Positions 53,623 to 62,741 of a stretch of 64,000 bases of DNA are shown in pieces. Where the stretch lies: contig NZ_PDCM01000002.1 of the NCBI RefSeq assembly GCF_008634025.1, positions 2,567,001 to 2,631,000 on the forward strand, read 5' to 3'. The translations under genes were made by a program, and so were the position numbers. The stretch is from Streptomyces albofaciens JCM 4342 (GTDB lineage: Bacteria; Actinomycetota; Actinomycetes; Streptomycetales; Streptomycetaceae). The notes beneath the pieces were generated by a model. It was given only the letters and a program-made list of their open reading frames with translations, searched no databases and was not told where the DNA came from. Each line of letters begins with the position of its first letter. The stretch's first letter is position 1.

Positions 53623-54762
53623 TCAGCCGGTACCGACGAAGATGACGTACAGCAGCCAGACGACCGGGGCGGTCGGCAGGAGGGAGTCCAGGCGGTCCAT
53701 GATCCCGCCGTGGCCGGGCAGCAGTGTGCCCATGTCCTTGATGCCGAGATCCCGCTTGATCATGGACTCGCCGAGGTCGCCGAGCGTCGCGCTGGCGGCG
53801 ACCGCGATGCCCAGCAGCAGGCCCTGCCACCAGGCGCCGTTCTCGATGATCAGCTCCATGGACAGCGCGCCCGCGATCATGGCGAACAGCACCGCGCCGA
53901 ACAGGCCCTCGCGGGTCTTGCCGGGACTGATGCGCGGCGCGAGCTTGTGCTTGCCGAAGCGCCAGCCCACCGCGTACGCGCCCGTGTCGCTGACGACGGT
54001 CAGCAGCAGGAACGTCAGGACGCGCTGCGGCCCGTCGTCGGCGGCGAGCATCATCGCCACGAACGTCGCCAGGAAGGGCACGTAGAACGTCGCGAAGACG
54101 CCTGCCGTGACGTCCCGCAGATAGTTCTCGGGGGCCTCGGTCATGCGCCACACCAGGGCGGCGAGCGCGGTGAGCGCCATCGCCACCCAGGCGCCCTCCG
54201 CGCCGCGTACATAGCCGGCGACCACCATCGCCGTACCGCCGAGCGCGAGCGGCACCAGCGGCACCTTGATGTCCTTGCGCTCCGACAGCCGCGAGGTCAG
54301 CTCCCACAGGCCCACGACCACCGCGATGACTATCACGCCCACGAACAGCGGCTTGTAGACGAAGAGCGAGAACAGGATGACGGCACCGAGGCCGACGCCG
54401 ACCCCTATGGCGGCCCGGAGATTGCGTCCCGCGCTCTTCTTCTGCGGTTTGTGGGGCTGCTGTGAACTGTCGGACCCCGGCAAAGAGGTGGACATGGGCT
54501 CCTGCGGCTGTTCATCGCGGAACAGGGGGCCGCTCGGCCGAGCGGCCCCCGAATCGTCCCGGTGGTCCCGGTCGTCGTCCAGAGGGTTCCGGTCGTCGTC
54601 CTGGTGTCCGCCTGCGTCGGGCACGATGGGCATGGGGCGAGTCTGCGCCGCCGCGCCCCAGTCGTGCGCGGGACCCGCCGAACCGACGGGTCCCTGGTCG
54701 GGTGGTCCCCATTGACCGGCTCGGCCGACGCCAGGCGGGGCCCCCCAGGATGACTCGTTCAT
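53623..54762 (-). CDS. cdsA: phosphatidate cytidylyltransferase
   Basis: A 379-residue membrane enzyme making CDP-diacylglycerol from phosphatidate and CTP. A ~125-residue hydrophilic Pro/Asp-rich N-terminal extension, usual in Streptomyces, precedes about eight helices and the CdsA signature VVSDTGAYAVGWRFGKHKLAPRISPGKTREG. It overlaps the frr stop by one base (TGATG), so it is coupled to frr in the pyrH-frr-cdsA group. Confidence 0.93.
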   Translation of the reverse strand: MNESSWGAPPGVGRAGQWGPPDQGPVGSAGPAHDWGAAAQTRPMPIVPDAGGHQDDDRNPLDDDRDHRDDSGAARPSGPLFRDEQPQEPMSTSLPGSDSSQQPHKPQKKSAGRNLRAAIGVGVGLGAVILFSLFVYKPLFVGVIVIAVVVGLWELTSRLSERKDIKVPLVPLALGGTAMVVAGYVRGAEGAWVAMALTALAALVWRMTEAPENYLRDVTAGVFATFYVPFLATFVAMMLAADDGPQRVLTFLLLTVVSDTGAYAVGWRFGKHKLAPRISPGKTREGLFGAVLFAMIAGALSMELIIENGAWWQGLLLGIAVAASATLGDLGESMIKRDLGIKDMGTLLPGHGGIMDRLDSLLPTAPVVWLLYVIFVGTG

Positions 54763-55319
54763 CAGACCTCGAGGAGCTCGGATTCCTTGTGCTTGAGGAG
54801 CTCGTCCACCTGCGCGACGTACTTCGCGGTGGTGTCGTCGAGCTCCTTCTCCGCCCGGCGCACCTCGTCCTCGCCGGACTCCTTGTCCTTGACGAGCTTG
54901 TCGAGGGCGTCCTTGGCCTTGCGCCGGATGCTGCGGATCGAGACCTTCGAGTCCTCGGCCTTGTTCTTGGCGACCTTGATGAACTCCCGGCGGCGCTCCT
55001 CGGTGAGCTCGGGGAAGTTCACACGAATGATGTGGCCGTCGTTGCTCGGGTTGACGCCCAGGTCGGAGTCCCGGATCGCCTGCTCGATGTTGCGCAGGGC
55101 GCTCTTGTCGAACGGGGTCACCACGGCCATCCGCGGTTCGGGCACCGAGAACGACGCCAGCTGGTTGATCGGCGTCATGGCACCGTAGTAGTCCGCCACG
55201 ATCTTGTTGAACATCGCCGGGTGCGCACGCCCGGTGCGAATCGCGGCGAAGTCCTCCTTGGCGACCACGACGGCCTTCTCCATCTTCTCCTCGGCCTCGA
55301 GGAGGATCTCTTCGATCAC
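54762..55319 (-). CDS. frr: ribosome recycling factor
   Basis: A 185-residue cytoplasmic protein that, with EF-G, splits post-termination ribosomes. The full-length family pattern is present: [33 protein letters not shown] segment, and [28 protein letters not shown] 55319 gives the normal length. It lies between pyrH and cdsA as in most actinobacteria. Confidence 0.96.
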   Translation of the reverse strand: MIEEILLEAEEKMEKAVVVAKEDFAAIRTGRAHPAMFNKIVADYYGAMTPINQLASFSVPEPRMAVVTPFDKSALRNIEQAIRDSDLGVNPSNDGHIIRVNFPELTEERRREFIKVAKNKAEDSKVSIRSIRRKAKDALDKLVKDKESGEDEVRRAEKELDDTTAKYVAQVDELLKHKESELLEV

Positions 55320-55494
55320 CACTTGCTCCTGGTCTTTTCGGTAAGAAGCAGAGCCTCGCCCCTGCCGCGCGTCTTCTCCTGCACGGTGTCCGACCGGCAG
55401 GCAGTTGTCCATCCCCGTGCCGGGCTCTTCCCCCGGCCCGGGGTTGCCGCCCGTACGGTGCGCTGCCCGTACGGCAATACGGCAGTTGGGGCCG

Positions 55495-56268
55495 TCAGGC
55501 CCGGGTGCCCTGATCGCTGACGAGCGTGCCGATCTTCTCACCCTTCACCGCGCGCGCGATGTTGCCCTCGGCGAGCAGCTCGAAGACGAGGATCGGAAGC
55601 TTGTTGTCACGGCAGAGCGTGATGGCGGTGGCGTCGGCGACCTTGAGGTCGCGGGTGATGACCTCGCCGTATTCGAGAGCGTCGAACTTCACCGCGTCCG
55701 GGAACTTCTTGGGGTCGGCGTCGTAGACCCCGTCCACCCCGTTCTTGCCCATCAGCATGGCCTCGGCACCGACCTCCAGGGCACGCTGGGCGGCGGTGGT
55801 GTCGGTGGAGAAGTACGGCATACCCATGCCGGCACCGAAGATGACCACGCGGCCCTTCTCCATGTGCCGCACGGCGCGCAGCGGAATGTAGGGCTCCGCG
55901 ACCTGTCCCATGGTGATGGCGGTCTGGACGCGGCAGTCGATGCCCTCCTTCTCCAGGAAGTCCTGGAGGGCCAGGCAGTTCATGACCGTGCCGAGCATGC
56001 CCATGTAGTCGGAGCGGGCCCGGTCCATGCCGCGCTGCTGCAGCTCGGCGCCGCGGAAGAAGTTGCCGCCGCCGATCACGATGGCGATCTCGTAGCCGTC
56101 CCGGACCACGGCCGCGATCTCGCGGGCGATGGCGTGCACGACATCGGGGTCGACACCCAGTCCGCCGCCGCCGGCGAACGCTTCGCCCGACAGCTTCAGG
56201 AGGAAGCGTCCCTTTCCTTCGCTGTCGGCTTTGTGGGCTGTGTCCGCGCCGTCGGCACCCTGATTCAT
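55495..56268 (-). CDS. pyrH: uridylate kinase
   Basis: A 257-residue UMP kinase of the amino acid kinase fold, with [26 protein letters not shown] and [32 protein letters not shown]. It phosphorylates UMP to UDP in the cytoplasm. An ~20-residue N-terminal extension is usual for the genus. The ATG follows GAGGAGAG. It is preceded by the tsf terminator hairpin and followed by frr after a 175-base spacer. Confidence 0.95.
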   Translation of the reverse strand: MNQGADGADTAHKADSEGKGRFLLKLSGEAFAGGGGLGVDPDVVHAIAREIAAVVRDGYEIAIVIGGGNFFRGAELQQRGMDRARSDYMGMLGTVMNCLALQDFLEKEGIDCRVQTAITMGQVAEPYIPLRAVRHMEKGRVVIFGAGMGMPYFSTDTTAAQRALEVGAEAMLMGKNGVDGVYDADPKKFPDAVKFDALEYGEVITRDLKVADATAITLCRDNKLPILVFELLAEGNIARAVKGEKIGTLVSDQGTRA

Positions 56269-56296
56269 CACGCTCTCCTCGTGCACATACGAAGAA

Positions 56297-56341
56297 GGCC
56301 ATTGCCGGGGGTCTGGTTCAGATCCCTGTACGGCAATGGCC
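56297..56341 (-). terminator. hairpin terminator after tsf
   Basis: Perfect 11-bp stem GGCCATTGCCG / CGGCAATGGCC around a 23-base loop, with TTCTTCG following on the minus strand. It sits about 104 bases past the tsf stop and just before the pyrH start. Confidence 0.65.
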
Positions 56342-56444
56342 TCCTCGTCACATCTGCGGCCGGCCGGTACGCGGCCGACTGCGTACGACCCTAGCGGGGC
56401 CGCAGGTCATTCGCTGGCCTTGGCGACAAGGCCCACGGCTGGGC

Positions 56445-57281
56445 TCAGGCGCCGACGCGGATGCGCGCGAAGCGCTTCAGCGAGACACCGGCCTCTTCCA
56501 GGACCTTCTCGACGGACTTCTTGTTGTCCTTCGCGAAGGGCTGCGCCAGCAGCGTGTTCTCCTTGAAGAAGCCGTTGACGCGACCCTCGACGATCTTCGG
56601 GAGGGCGGCCTCGGGCTTGCCCTCCTCGCGCGAGGTGGCCTCGGCGACGCGGCGCTCGTTCTCGACGATGTCGGCCGGGACGTCCTCACGGCTGAGGTAC
56701 TTCGGCGCGAACGCGGCGATGTGCTGCGCGACGTCCTTGGCGACCTCGGCGTTCTCCTTGTCCAGCTCGACCAGGACGCCGACCTGCGGCGGGAGGTCGG
56801 GCATGGTGCGGTGCATGTAGGCGGCCACGTAGCCACCGGAGAACTGCGCGAAGCGGTCCAGGACGATCTTCTCACCGAGCGTGGCGTTGGCCTCGTCGAC
56901 GTACGCCTGGACGGTCTTGCCGGCCTCGATCTCGGAGGCGAGCAGCGCCTCGATGTCGGCCGGGGAGGTCTTGGCGACGTGCGCGGCCAGCGCGTCGGCG
57001 ACGGCCAGGAACTTGTCACCCTTGGCGACGAAGTCCGTCTCGCACTTCAGCTCCAGCAGAACGCCGGAGGTCTTGTCCTCGGAGATGAGGGAGACGACGG
57101 CGCCGTTCTCGGCCGAACGGCCCTCGCGCTTGGCGACGCCCTTCTGGCCCTTGACGCGGAGGATCTCCACGGCCTTGTCGACGCTGCCCTCGGCCTCGTC
57201 CAGGGCCTTCTTGCAGTCCATCATGCCGGCGCCGGTGAGCTCACGGAGCTTCTTGACGTCCGCGGCGGTGTAGTTCGCCAT
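56445..57281 (-). CDS. tsf: translation elongation factor Ts
   Basis: A 278-residue nucleotide exchange factor for EF-Tu. The signature [25 protein letters not shown] lies at the N-terminus, with the [20 protein letters not shown] core. Codon use is strongly biased as for a highly expressed gene. It follows rpsB after a 109-base spacer. Confidence 0.96.
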   Translation of the reverse strand: MANYTAADVKKLRELTGAGMMDCKKALDEAEGSVDKAVEILRVKGQKGVAKREGRSAENGAVVSLISEDKTSGVLLELKCETDFVAKGDKFLAVADALAAHVAKTSPADIEALLASEIEAGKTVQAYVDEANATLGEKIVLDRFAQFSGGYVAAYMHRTMPDLPPQVGVLVELDKENAEVAKDVAQHIAAFAPKYLSREDVPADIVENERRVAEATSREEGKPEAALPKIVEGRVNGFFKENTLLAQPFAKDNKKSVEKVLEEAGVSLKRFARIRVGA

Positions 57282-57390
57282 GGTCTGTGAATCTCTTCTC
57301 GAAATCTCGACAGTCGAAAGATCTACGGGTGGACGGCGGGGGCGGCGCGCTGCGCGCCCTCCCCCGCCGTCGTCAACCGGTCGTGCGGCG

Positions 57391-58272
57391 TCAGGCCTGC
57401 TCGGCGGCCGGCTTCTCGGCCTCGGGGGCGGCCTCGGCGGCGGGGGCCTCGGCGGGCTTGTCCTCGGCCTTGGCGGCGTCCTCGGAGTCGGCCTTCTTGT
57501 CACCCTCAAGCAGGTCGCGCTCCCACTCGGCGAGCGGCTCGCCGGCCTTCTCGCCCGGCTTCTGGTCGCCGGTGGCGGCGCCGGAGCGGGCGATGAGGCC
57601 CTCGGCGACGGCGTCGGCGATCACGCGGGTGAGCAGGGTGACGGAGCGGATCGCGTCGTCGTTGCCCGGGATCTTGTAGTCGACCTCGTCGGGGTCGCAG
57701 TTCGTGTCCAGGATGGCCACGACCGGGATGTTGAGCTTGCGCGCCTCGCCGACGGCGATGTGCTCCTTCTTGGTGTCCACGATCCAGACGGCGCTGGGCA
57801 CCTTCTGCATCTCGCGGATGCCACCGAGGGTCTTCTCCAGCTTGGCCTTCTCGCGGGAGAGGACCAGGAGCTCCTTCTTGGTGAGGCCGGAGGCGGCCAC
57901 ATCCTCGAAGTCGATCTGCTCAAGCTCCTTCAGGCGCTGCAGGCGCTTGTAGACGGTCGAGAAGTTGGTCAGCATGCCGCCGAGCCAGCGCTGGTTCACG
58001 TAGGGCATGCCCACGCGGGTCGCCTGCTCGGCAATGGCCTCCTGGGCCTGCTTCTTGGTGCCGACGAACATCACCGAGCCGCCGTGGGCGACGGTCTCCT
58101 TGACGAACTCGTAGGCGCGGTCGATGTACGACAGCGACTGGAGCAGGTCGATGATGTAGATGCCGTTGCGCTCCGTGAAGATGAAGCGCTTCATCTTCGG
58201 GTTCCAACGGCGGGTCTGGTGCCCGAAGTGGACGCCGCTCTCCAGCAGCTCCCGCATCGTGACGACGGCCAT
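57391..58272 (-). CDS. rpsB: 30S ribosomal protein S2
   Basis: A 293-residue S2 protein: [22 protein letters not shown] at the start, [10 protein letters not shown] and the late [15 protein letters not shown] ~50-residue Ala/Glu/Lys-rich acidic C-terminal tail extends beyond the E. coli length, as usual in Streptomyces. Its promoter is in the long upstream spacer; TACACT on the minus strand (58473-58478) is a candidate -10. Confidence 0.96.
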   Translation of the reverse strand: MAVVTMRELLESGVHFGHQTRRWNPKMKRFIFTERNGIYIIDLLQSLSYIDRAYEFVKETVAHGGSVMFVGTKKQAQEAIAEQATRVGMPYVNQRWLGGMLTNFSTVYKRLQRLKELEQIDFEDVAASGLTKKELLVLSREKAKLEKTLGGIREMQKVPSAVWIVDTKKEHIAVGEARKLNIPVVAILDTNCDPDEVDYKIPGNDDAIRSVTLLTRVIADAVAEGLIARSGAATGDQKPGEKAGEPLAEWERDLLEGDKKADSEDAAKAEDKPAEAPAAEAAPEAEKPAAEQA

Positions 58273-58518
58273 GGCCGTACTCCTCGTGTTACTCGGTTCC
58301 ACTGCGACCGGGCGGCCGCGGTGCCTGACGCCCCGGCGCGCTCTGCCGGGGAAGAGACCTTGCGGGGCCTTCCGAGGACCGAGGGGCGCGGCCACCGTGC
58401 TGCCCGAAAAGGGACTGTTGCGCCGGTGGCGGGGCGTGCGAAGTCGACCCGGTGACCCGGATCGCCACAAGAAGTGTACGGGACCGCCGAAGGGGCGGGC
58501 GACACGCTCCTTTCGGCC

Positions 58519-58595
58519 ATGTGGGGGTGGGGGTGGGATGGGGCTGGGGTGAGGTTGGGGTGGGCGGGTTTTGGGGTGCGGGGGCTGAGTCCGGG
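58519..58595 (+). repeat. G-run tract with quadruplex potential
   Basis: The plus strand here has many runs of four or five G separated by one to four bases (such as GTGGGGGTGGGGGTGGGATG). Four such runs in close series can fold as a G-quadruplex. On the other strand it lies upstream of rpsB. Confidence 0.6.
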
Positions 58596-58599
58596 TTTG

Positions 58600-58710
58600 A
58601 GCCGGGTCCGAGCCTGGGGCCGAGGTCAGGTTTGAGCCGGGTCCCGGGCCGGGTCCCGAAGCAGGTACCGAACCGGGTCCCGAGCCGGGTCCCGAGCCGG
58701 GTCCCGAGCC
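58600..58710 (+). repeat. tandem CCGAGCCGGGTC-type repeat
   Basis: The unit CCGAGCCGGGTC is repeated head to tail, perfectly for at least three copies around 58677-58710 and in degraded form back to about 58600 (including TTGAGCCGGGTC and CCGAACCGGGTC). Confidence 0.75.
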
Positions 58711-58727
58711 GGGTCTGGCTGTGGGGA

Positions 58728-58860
58728 CTGGGCGCGGGGACTGGGTGCGCGCATCGCGACTGGGTGCGCGCATCGGGACTGGGCGCGCAGATCGGGGCGA
58801 GGCGAGCAGATCGGCGGGGCGCGCAGATCGGGGCGGGGTGCGCAGATCGGGGCGGAGCGG
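58728..58860 (+). repeat. tandem GACTGGG / CAGATCGGGGC repeats
   Basis: First GGGACTGGGCGC / GGGACTGGGTGCGCGCATC units alternate, then GCGCAGATCGGGGCG units take over, four or five copies with small changes. The array ends just before the M23 peptidase promoter. Confidence 0.7.
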
Positions 58861-58965
58861 CGGGGCAGGCATCGCACGGGTGACGGGGTTGTACACAACC
58901 CGCGGGTAATCCACTGATCCGGCTCAAGATCCCCAAGCTGCGGCGGAACACGTCATCGTCGCGGC

Positions 58966-59922
58966 ATGCACCCGCGAACCCGAACCGTTTCCGAGGCTGT
59001 ACGCAACGTGATCACGCGGTGGTCGGCGTTTCAGCAACCGACCACCCATCCGACGCTCCCCAAGTCCCCCGAGCCCCCCGAGCCCACACCCATCACCCGC
59101 CGGAGGCGGGCGGCACGGACCACGTGGCCCCGTCGCCCCACCGTCCGCCTCCTGCCCTTGTGGGCGGCGGGCACCACGCTGGCCCTGCTGTCCGCCGGAG
59201 CGGCCGCAGCCGGTGGAATCCTCCCCGGGGCGGGAGCCGGGCCACCTGGTCCCGAGGGCGCGACAAGGTCCCCCCAGCACCGGCCGGCACCGACGATCGA
59301 CGGCTCCGCCGGTTCCGGGCCGGACCGCCCTCCGCCAGGGGTGGTCGGCGAACGTGCGTGGCCGGTCGTCGGAACGGCGGGCGCGCGGCCCACCGTCGCG
59401 CGCGGCTGGGAGCCTCCGCCCGCCCCGTGGGCGCCCGGCCATCGGGGTGCGGACCTCCTGGCGACCGCGAACGCGACGGTACGGGCCGCCGCCCCAGGCC
59501 GCGTCCTCTTCACCGGCGAGGTGGCGGGCCGGGGCGTCCTGTCCATCGAGGTGGCGGCGTCCGGAACCCCACCGCTTCGCACCACGTACGAGCCGGTCCA
59601 CCCGACCGTCCGCAAGGGCGACCACGTCACAGCGGGCCAGCCGGTGGCCACCCTCGCCCCGGGCCCGTTCCACTGCTCCACCCCATGCCTGCACTGGGGC
59701 CTGCTCCGCGGTAAGACCTACCTGGACCCGCTCTCCCTGCTCCCACCGTCGATACGACACTCCGCGCCATCGCGGCTCCTCCCGATCACGGCCGCACGGG
59801 CGTCGGGGGGCGGACGGACCAAGATCGGAACAGGGAACGGCGTCAGGGCGGGAGACCCATGGAGGGAGACCACCCGTAGGGGGAAAGCGCGGACGGGGCA
59901 GGCCATGGATCGCGGGCCGTGA
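58966..59922 (+). CDS. M23-family peptidase, secreted or membrane-anchored
   Basis: A 318-residue protein. An N-terminal basic region (~40 residues, RRRRAARTT) leads to a membrane/signal segment (~62-85, LLPLWAAGTTLALLSAGAAAAGG), then a linker and a LytM domain (~130-250). The zinc ligands appear as His and Asp in APGHRGADLLA and the last His in CLHWGLLRGKTYLDP. In active LytM enzymes the latter motif is HxH; here the first His is Cys. The C-terminal tail is low-complexity. A peptidoglycan endopeptidase or a non-catalytic amidase activator is likely. It stands between rpsB and whiG, as in other Streptomyces. Confidence 0.85.
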   Translation: MHPRTRTVSEAVRNVITRWSAFQQPTTHPTLPKSPEPPEPTPITRRRRAARTTWPRRPTVRLLPLWAAGTTLALLSAGAAAAGGILPGAGAGPPGPEGATRSPQHRPAPTIDGSAGSGPDRPPPGVVGERAWPVVGTAGARPTVARGWEPPPAPWAPGHRGADLLATANATVRAAAPGRVLFTGEVAGRGVLSIEVAASGTPPLRTTYEPVHPTVRKGDHVTAGQPVATLAPGPFHCSTPCLHWGLLRGKTYLDPLSLLPPSIRHSAPSRLLPITAARASGGGRTKIGTGNGVRAGDPWRETTRRGKARTGQAMDRGP

Positions 59923-59939
59923 ACCGGAAGCCGTAGCCC

Positions 59940-60025
59940 TGGGACCTCGGGCGTTGGTCTCGGGCGTGGGACCTCGGATGTTGGTCAGCCTTGGGCCTTG
60001 GGCTTTGGGCCTTGGGCCGGAGACC
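59940..60025 (+). repeat. short direct repeats between M23 and TetR genes
   Basis: GGGACCTCGG(G/A)(C/T)GTTGGTC occurs twice within 50 bases, followed by four tandem TTGGGC(C/T) units. Probably slippage-derived; no coding content. Confidence 0.65.
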
Positions 60026-60055
60026 CGACCAGCCGATCAGCGCCTTACGCGCCGC

Positions 60056-60637
60056 TCAGCCTTTGACGCCACCCAGGACCATGGCGACCGCAGCCTCCGT
60101 GATCTGCGTAGGGTCTTCCGCGGCACCGAGTTCGATACGACGAACCGCGGCGTCGACGACGCCCTGGAGCAGCATGGCGGCGAGACGCGGCTGCTCGTGA
60201 CCGAGACCGGCCAAAGCCTCCACGATCATCGCGATGAGACCGCCGTGCGCCGCCCGGATCTTCTCCCGCGCACCGGCGTCCAGCTCACCTGCCGAGATCG
60301 CGACCACGGCCCGGTGGCGGCGGTCACCGACCAACGCGAGCTGTTGACGTACGTAAGCCTCGATCTTGGCCTCAGGCGTCTCGACCCGCTCCATCGCCGC
60401 CTCGACCTCAGCCGCCCACACGGGGAAGTCGACGGCACACAGCTCCTCGACGACGGCCGCGCGGGAACGGAAGTACTCGTAGACGGAGGAGCGCGCGAGA
60501 CCCGTGCGCTCGGCGAGGGCGGGAAAGGTCAACGCCTCGGTCCCGCCTTCGGACAGCAGGGTGCGGGCAGCGTCCAAAAGGGCGCCACGCTGCATCGTCC
60601 GGTGCTCGGCCACTGAAGCCGCTCGAATCCTGGGCAC
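60056..60637 (-). CDS. TetR-family transcriptional regulator
   Basis: A 193-residue repressor-type protein. N-terminal HTH (~17-62): ALLDAARTLLSEGGTEALTFPALAERTGLARSSVYEYFRSRAAVVEEL. The rest is an all-helical ligand domain of unknown specificity. GTG 60637 is preferred, since the longer frame upstream begins in non-family sequence. It is convergent with the M23 gene. The target is unknown. Confidence 0.88.
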   Translation of the reverse strand: MPRIRAASVAEHRTMQRGALLDAARTLLSEGGTEALTFPALAERTGLARSSVYEYFRSRAAVVEELCAVDFPVWAAEVEAAMERVETPEAKIEAYVRQQLALVGDRRHRAVVAISAGELDAGAREKIRAAHGGLIAMIVEALAGLGHEQPRLAAMLLQGVVDAAVRRIELGAAEDPTQITEAAVAMVLGGVKG

Positions 60638-61049
60638 GTCACCACTGTACGGATGGCACGCCTGGCACGGCACTCCGCATCACGATGTGTCCACCGATAC
60701 CCCCAGACCACGTAGCAGGGAGCGGCCGAACGACAACTGTGATGACAACCCCGTACGGACAAGTGCATGCCCTGGAGGAGCGGCCGCATCCGTGTGCTGA
60801 CGGCAGACATCTGACGTGTGGGCTGGAGGGGTGGGGCTGACCTTGCGGAACAGGCACCAGCACTGATTCCGAGCCCGTCTCAGCACGCCCGAGAGCCAGT
60901 CGTCTGGCGGAAGCGGCCGGCGCGCTGCGGAGAGCACTGACCGCGCACGGCTGATCGCGAGGGCGGGGTGCGGCCGTCGGGCGGGATCGCCAGGTCAGGA
61001 TCGCCAGGTGTGGGTGGCGTACGGCGACCGGACGAGTCACGCCGCGTTC

Positions 61050-61185
61050 CGGGGCGGGTCGAGTCGGGGTGGGTCGAGTCGGCACGGATGACCGGACCGG
61101 GCCGGGACGGGGCGAGTCGGCACGGAACGGATTGGACCGACCCGGGGCGGGTCGAGTCGGAACGGATCGGGCCGGGCCGGGCCGA
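61050..61185 (+). repeat. GGTCGAGTCGG(C/A)ACGGA repeat block
   Basis: GGTCGAGTCGG occurs at least three times and CGAGTCGGCACGGA/CGAGTCGGAACGGA at least three times, mixed with GGGCCGGGCC runs. Degenerate tandem array, no codon structure. Confidence 0.65.
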
Positions 61186-61309
61186 CGGGCTCAGCCGTGG
61201 GCCAAGGCGGGAACGATCGCGGGTCACAGCTTGCCCTCGGACGCAGGAGCAGTGGTGCTCGTATGCGATCGACGAGGCCAGAGATGACTCACAGCCGCAG
61301 AAGGCCTCG

Positions 61310-61445
61310 ATGGGGGTGGGGGTGGGGGTGGGGGTGGCGGCGGCGCGGGGCTGTGGTGGAGGCCGTGGCGGTGCGGGGCGGTGGAGGTGGTGCGGGGAGA
61401 CGGTGGGGGCGGTGGTGGTGGAGGCGGGTGGGCGGGGGGGAGGGG
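61310..61445 (+). repeat. GGGGGT / GGTGG repeat block near the end of whiG
   Basis: Five GGGGGT units in series (61313-61341), then GGCGG and GGTGG units to about 61445. Strong G-quadruplex potential on the plus strand, about 90-220 bases beyond the whiG stop codon. It could affect transcription leaving whiG. Confidence 0.7.
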
Positions 61446-61536
61446 AAAGGAGAGGACCGAGGACCGAGTGGACGCGCCCCGCCCGGCGACAGCTCAGCCG
61501 CAAAGACACCGGCACCGAGCATCGCTCTCCCCTGGC

Positions 61537-62373
61537 TCAGCGCCCCACATCGGCCAGCTTCGCCCGCAACTGCAGTACGGATTTGGTGTGGATCTGGCTG
61601 ACCCGGCTCTCCGTGACGCCGAGAACGTTGCCGATCTCGGCGAGCGTGAGGCCCTCGTAGTAATAGAGCGTGACGACGGTCTTCTCCCGTTCGGGAAGCG
61701 TGTTGATGGCACGCGCCAGTAGCCGCCGTAGCTCGCGATCCTCGGCCACCTCGACCGGGTTGTCGGCCGCCGTGTCCTCCAGCGTGTCCATCAGGCTCAG
61801 CCGCTCGCCCCCCTCGCCACCGACGTGCAGCAGCTCCTCCAGGGCGACGACATTGGCCAACGACAACTGGCTGAACACCCCGTGGAGTTCTTCCAGCGCG
61901 ATACCCATTTCCGACGCCACCTCCGCTTCGGTCGGAGTACGCCGGAGTTTGGCCTCCAGCGTGGCGTACGCGCGCTCGACCGCCCTGGCCTTCTGCCGTA
62001 CGGAGCGCGGAATCCAGTCCAGCGCCCGCAATTCGTCGATCATCGCGCCCCGGATGCGGGTGATGGCGTACGTTTCGAACTTGATCGAACGCTCGGGATC
62101 GAACTTCTCGATGGCGTCGATGAGCCCGAACACCCCGGAGGACACGAAGTCGGCCTGCTCGACGTTGGGCGGCAGGCCGACACTGACCCGGCCGGCGACG
62201 TACTTCACCAGGGGTGAGTAGTGCAGGATCAGCTGCTCGCGCAGCCGCCCGTCGCCCGAGGTCTTGTAGGCGCGCCACAGCTCCTCCAGGGAGGTGGGCG
62301 CGGTGGGGCGCACGCTACCGCGCGCGGCGGGGGGAGCGGCCGCGCGGTCGGACCCGGAGGTGTGCTGGGGCAT
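61537..62373 (-). CDS. whiG: RNA polymerase sigma factor WhiG
   Basis: A 278-residue FliA/WhiG-type sigma-28-like factor needed for aerial hyphae to commit to sporulation. Region 2: [49 protein letters not shown]. Region 3 follows (~150-185), then region 4 with [41 protein letters not shown]. In the family it is held by the anti-sigma RsiG with c-di-GMP; that gene is not here. The leader of about 370 bases contains its promoter. Confidence 0.96.
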   Translation of the reverse strand: MPQHTSGSDRAAAPPAARGSVRPTAPTSLEELWRAYKTSGDGRLREQLILHYSPLVKYVAGRVSVGLPPNVEQADFVSSGVFGLIDAIEKFDPERSIKFETYAITRIRGAMIDELRALDWIPRSVRQKARAVERAYATLEAKLRRTPTEAEVASEMGIALEELHGVFSQLSLANVVALEELLHVGGEGGERLSLMDTLEDTAADNPVEVAEDRELRRLLARAINTLPEREKTVVTLYYYEGLTLAEIGNVLGVTESRVSQIHTKSVLQLRAKLADVGR

Positions 62374-62741
62374 TCGTCGCCTTGAGCCGTTCTGCCGAAA
62401 CACTGGGGAACACGTGCGTGAGGGTGGGATTACTCGTGAGCGTAGCGTGACTGCAGTGTTGCGATGCGCGATGAAGGGTCGTTCGGGAGTGCGCAGATAC
62501 GTTCCGCTGCCCGCACCCCTGGGTTACAGGGGGCGACCCTGATTCCACTCCCAAGGGGGTGGCAGCAGCGTTACGGGCGCCCGGCGCACGCTCCCCCGAA
62601 CGCGACTTCGCCACCCGTCCGGCGTGTCCGCGGCTGACGCGCTCCGCCACCGTCCAGCGATGGCGGAACCCCACGAACGGAAGCACGGCGCGCCCGGGCC
62701 CCGCGGTCACTCCCTTCCTCTCATCACCCGTTCGCCCCAGG
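62374..62741. other. 368-base spacer upstream of whiG
   Basis: No gene; the open frames have poor codon structure. It holds the whiG promoter (minus strand), perhaps near CACGCTACGCTCACGAG around 62430-62450, where base composition drops, and the 3' region of dprA. No hairpin of note after dprA. Confidence 0.5.

Larger units (their letters stand above)
58273..58965. other. 693-base rpsB upstream spacer with repeat arrays
   Basis: No gene seen. The first ~200 bases next to rpsB are ordinary leader/promoter DNA. Beyond 58500 there are three low-complexity blocks: a G-run tract (58519-58595, repeated GGGGT units), a tract built from CCGAGCCGGGTC units (58600-58710), and a tract of GGGACTGG/GCGCAGATCGGGGC units (58728-58860). 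The open frames across them are artefacts of the repeats. Confidence 0.7.
60638..61536. other. 899-base spacer between TetR gene and whiG, repeat-rich
   Basis: No gene could be supported; open frames in it are Arg/Pro-rich with irregular GC3. It holds a GGTCGAGTCGG repeat block and a GGGGGTG block, both listed. The first ~200 bases upstream of the TetR gene are more AT-rich and probably carry its promoter. Confidence 0.55.

Noticed and set aside
58600..58860. Tandem repeats considered as a possible CRISPR array
   Set aside because: Units are 12-20 bases, contiguous and degenerate, without unique spacers of constant length, and no cas gene is present.
60639..61085. Minus-strand frame of ~148 codons upstream of the TetR gene
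   Set aside because: Arg/Pro-rich, irregular codon use, partly made of repeat DNA; no start with a ribosome site.
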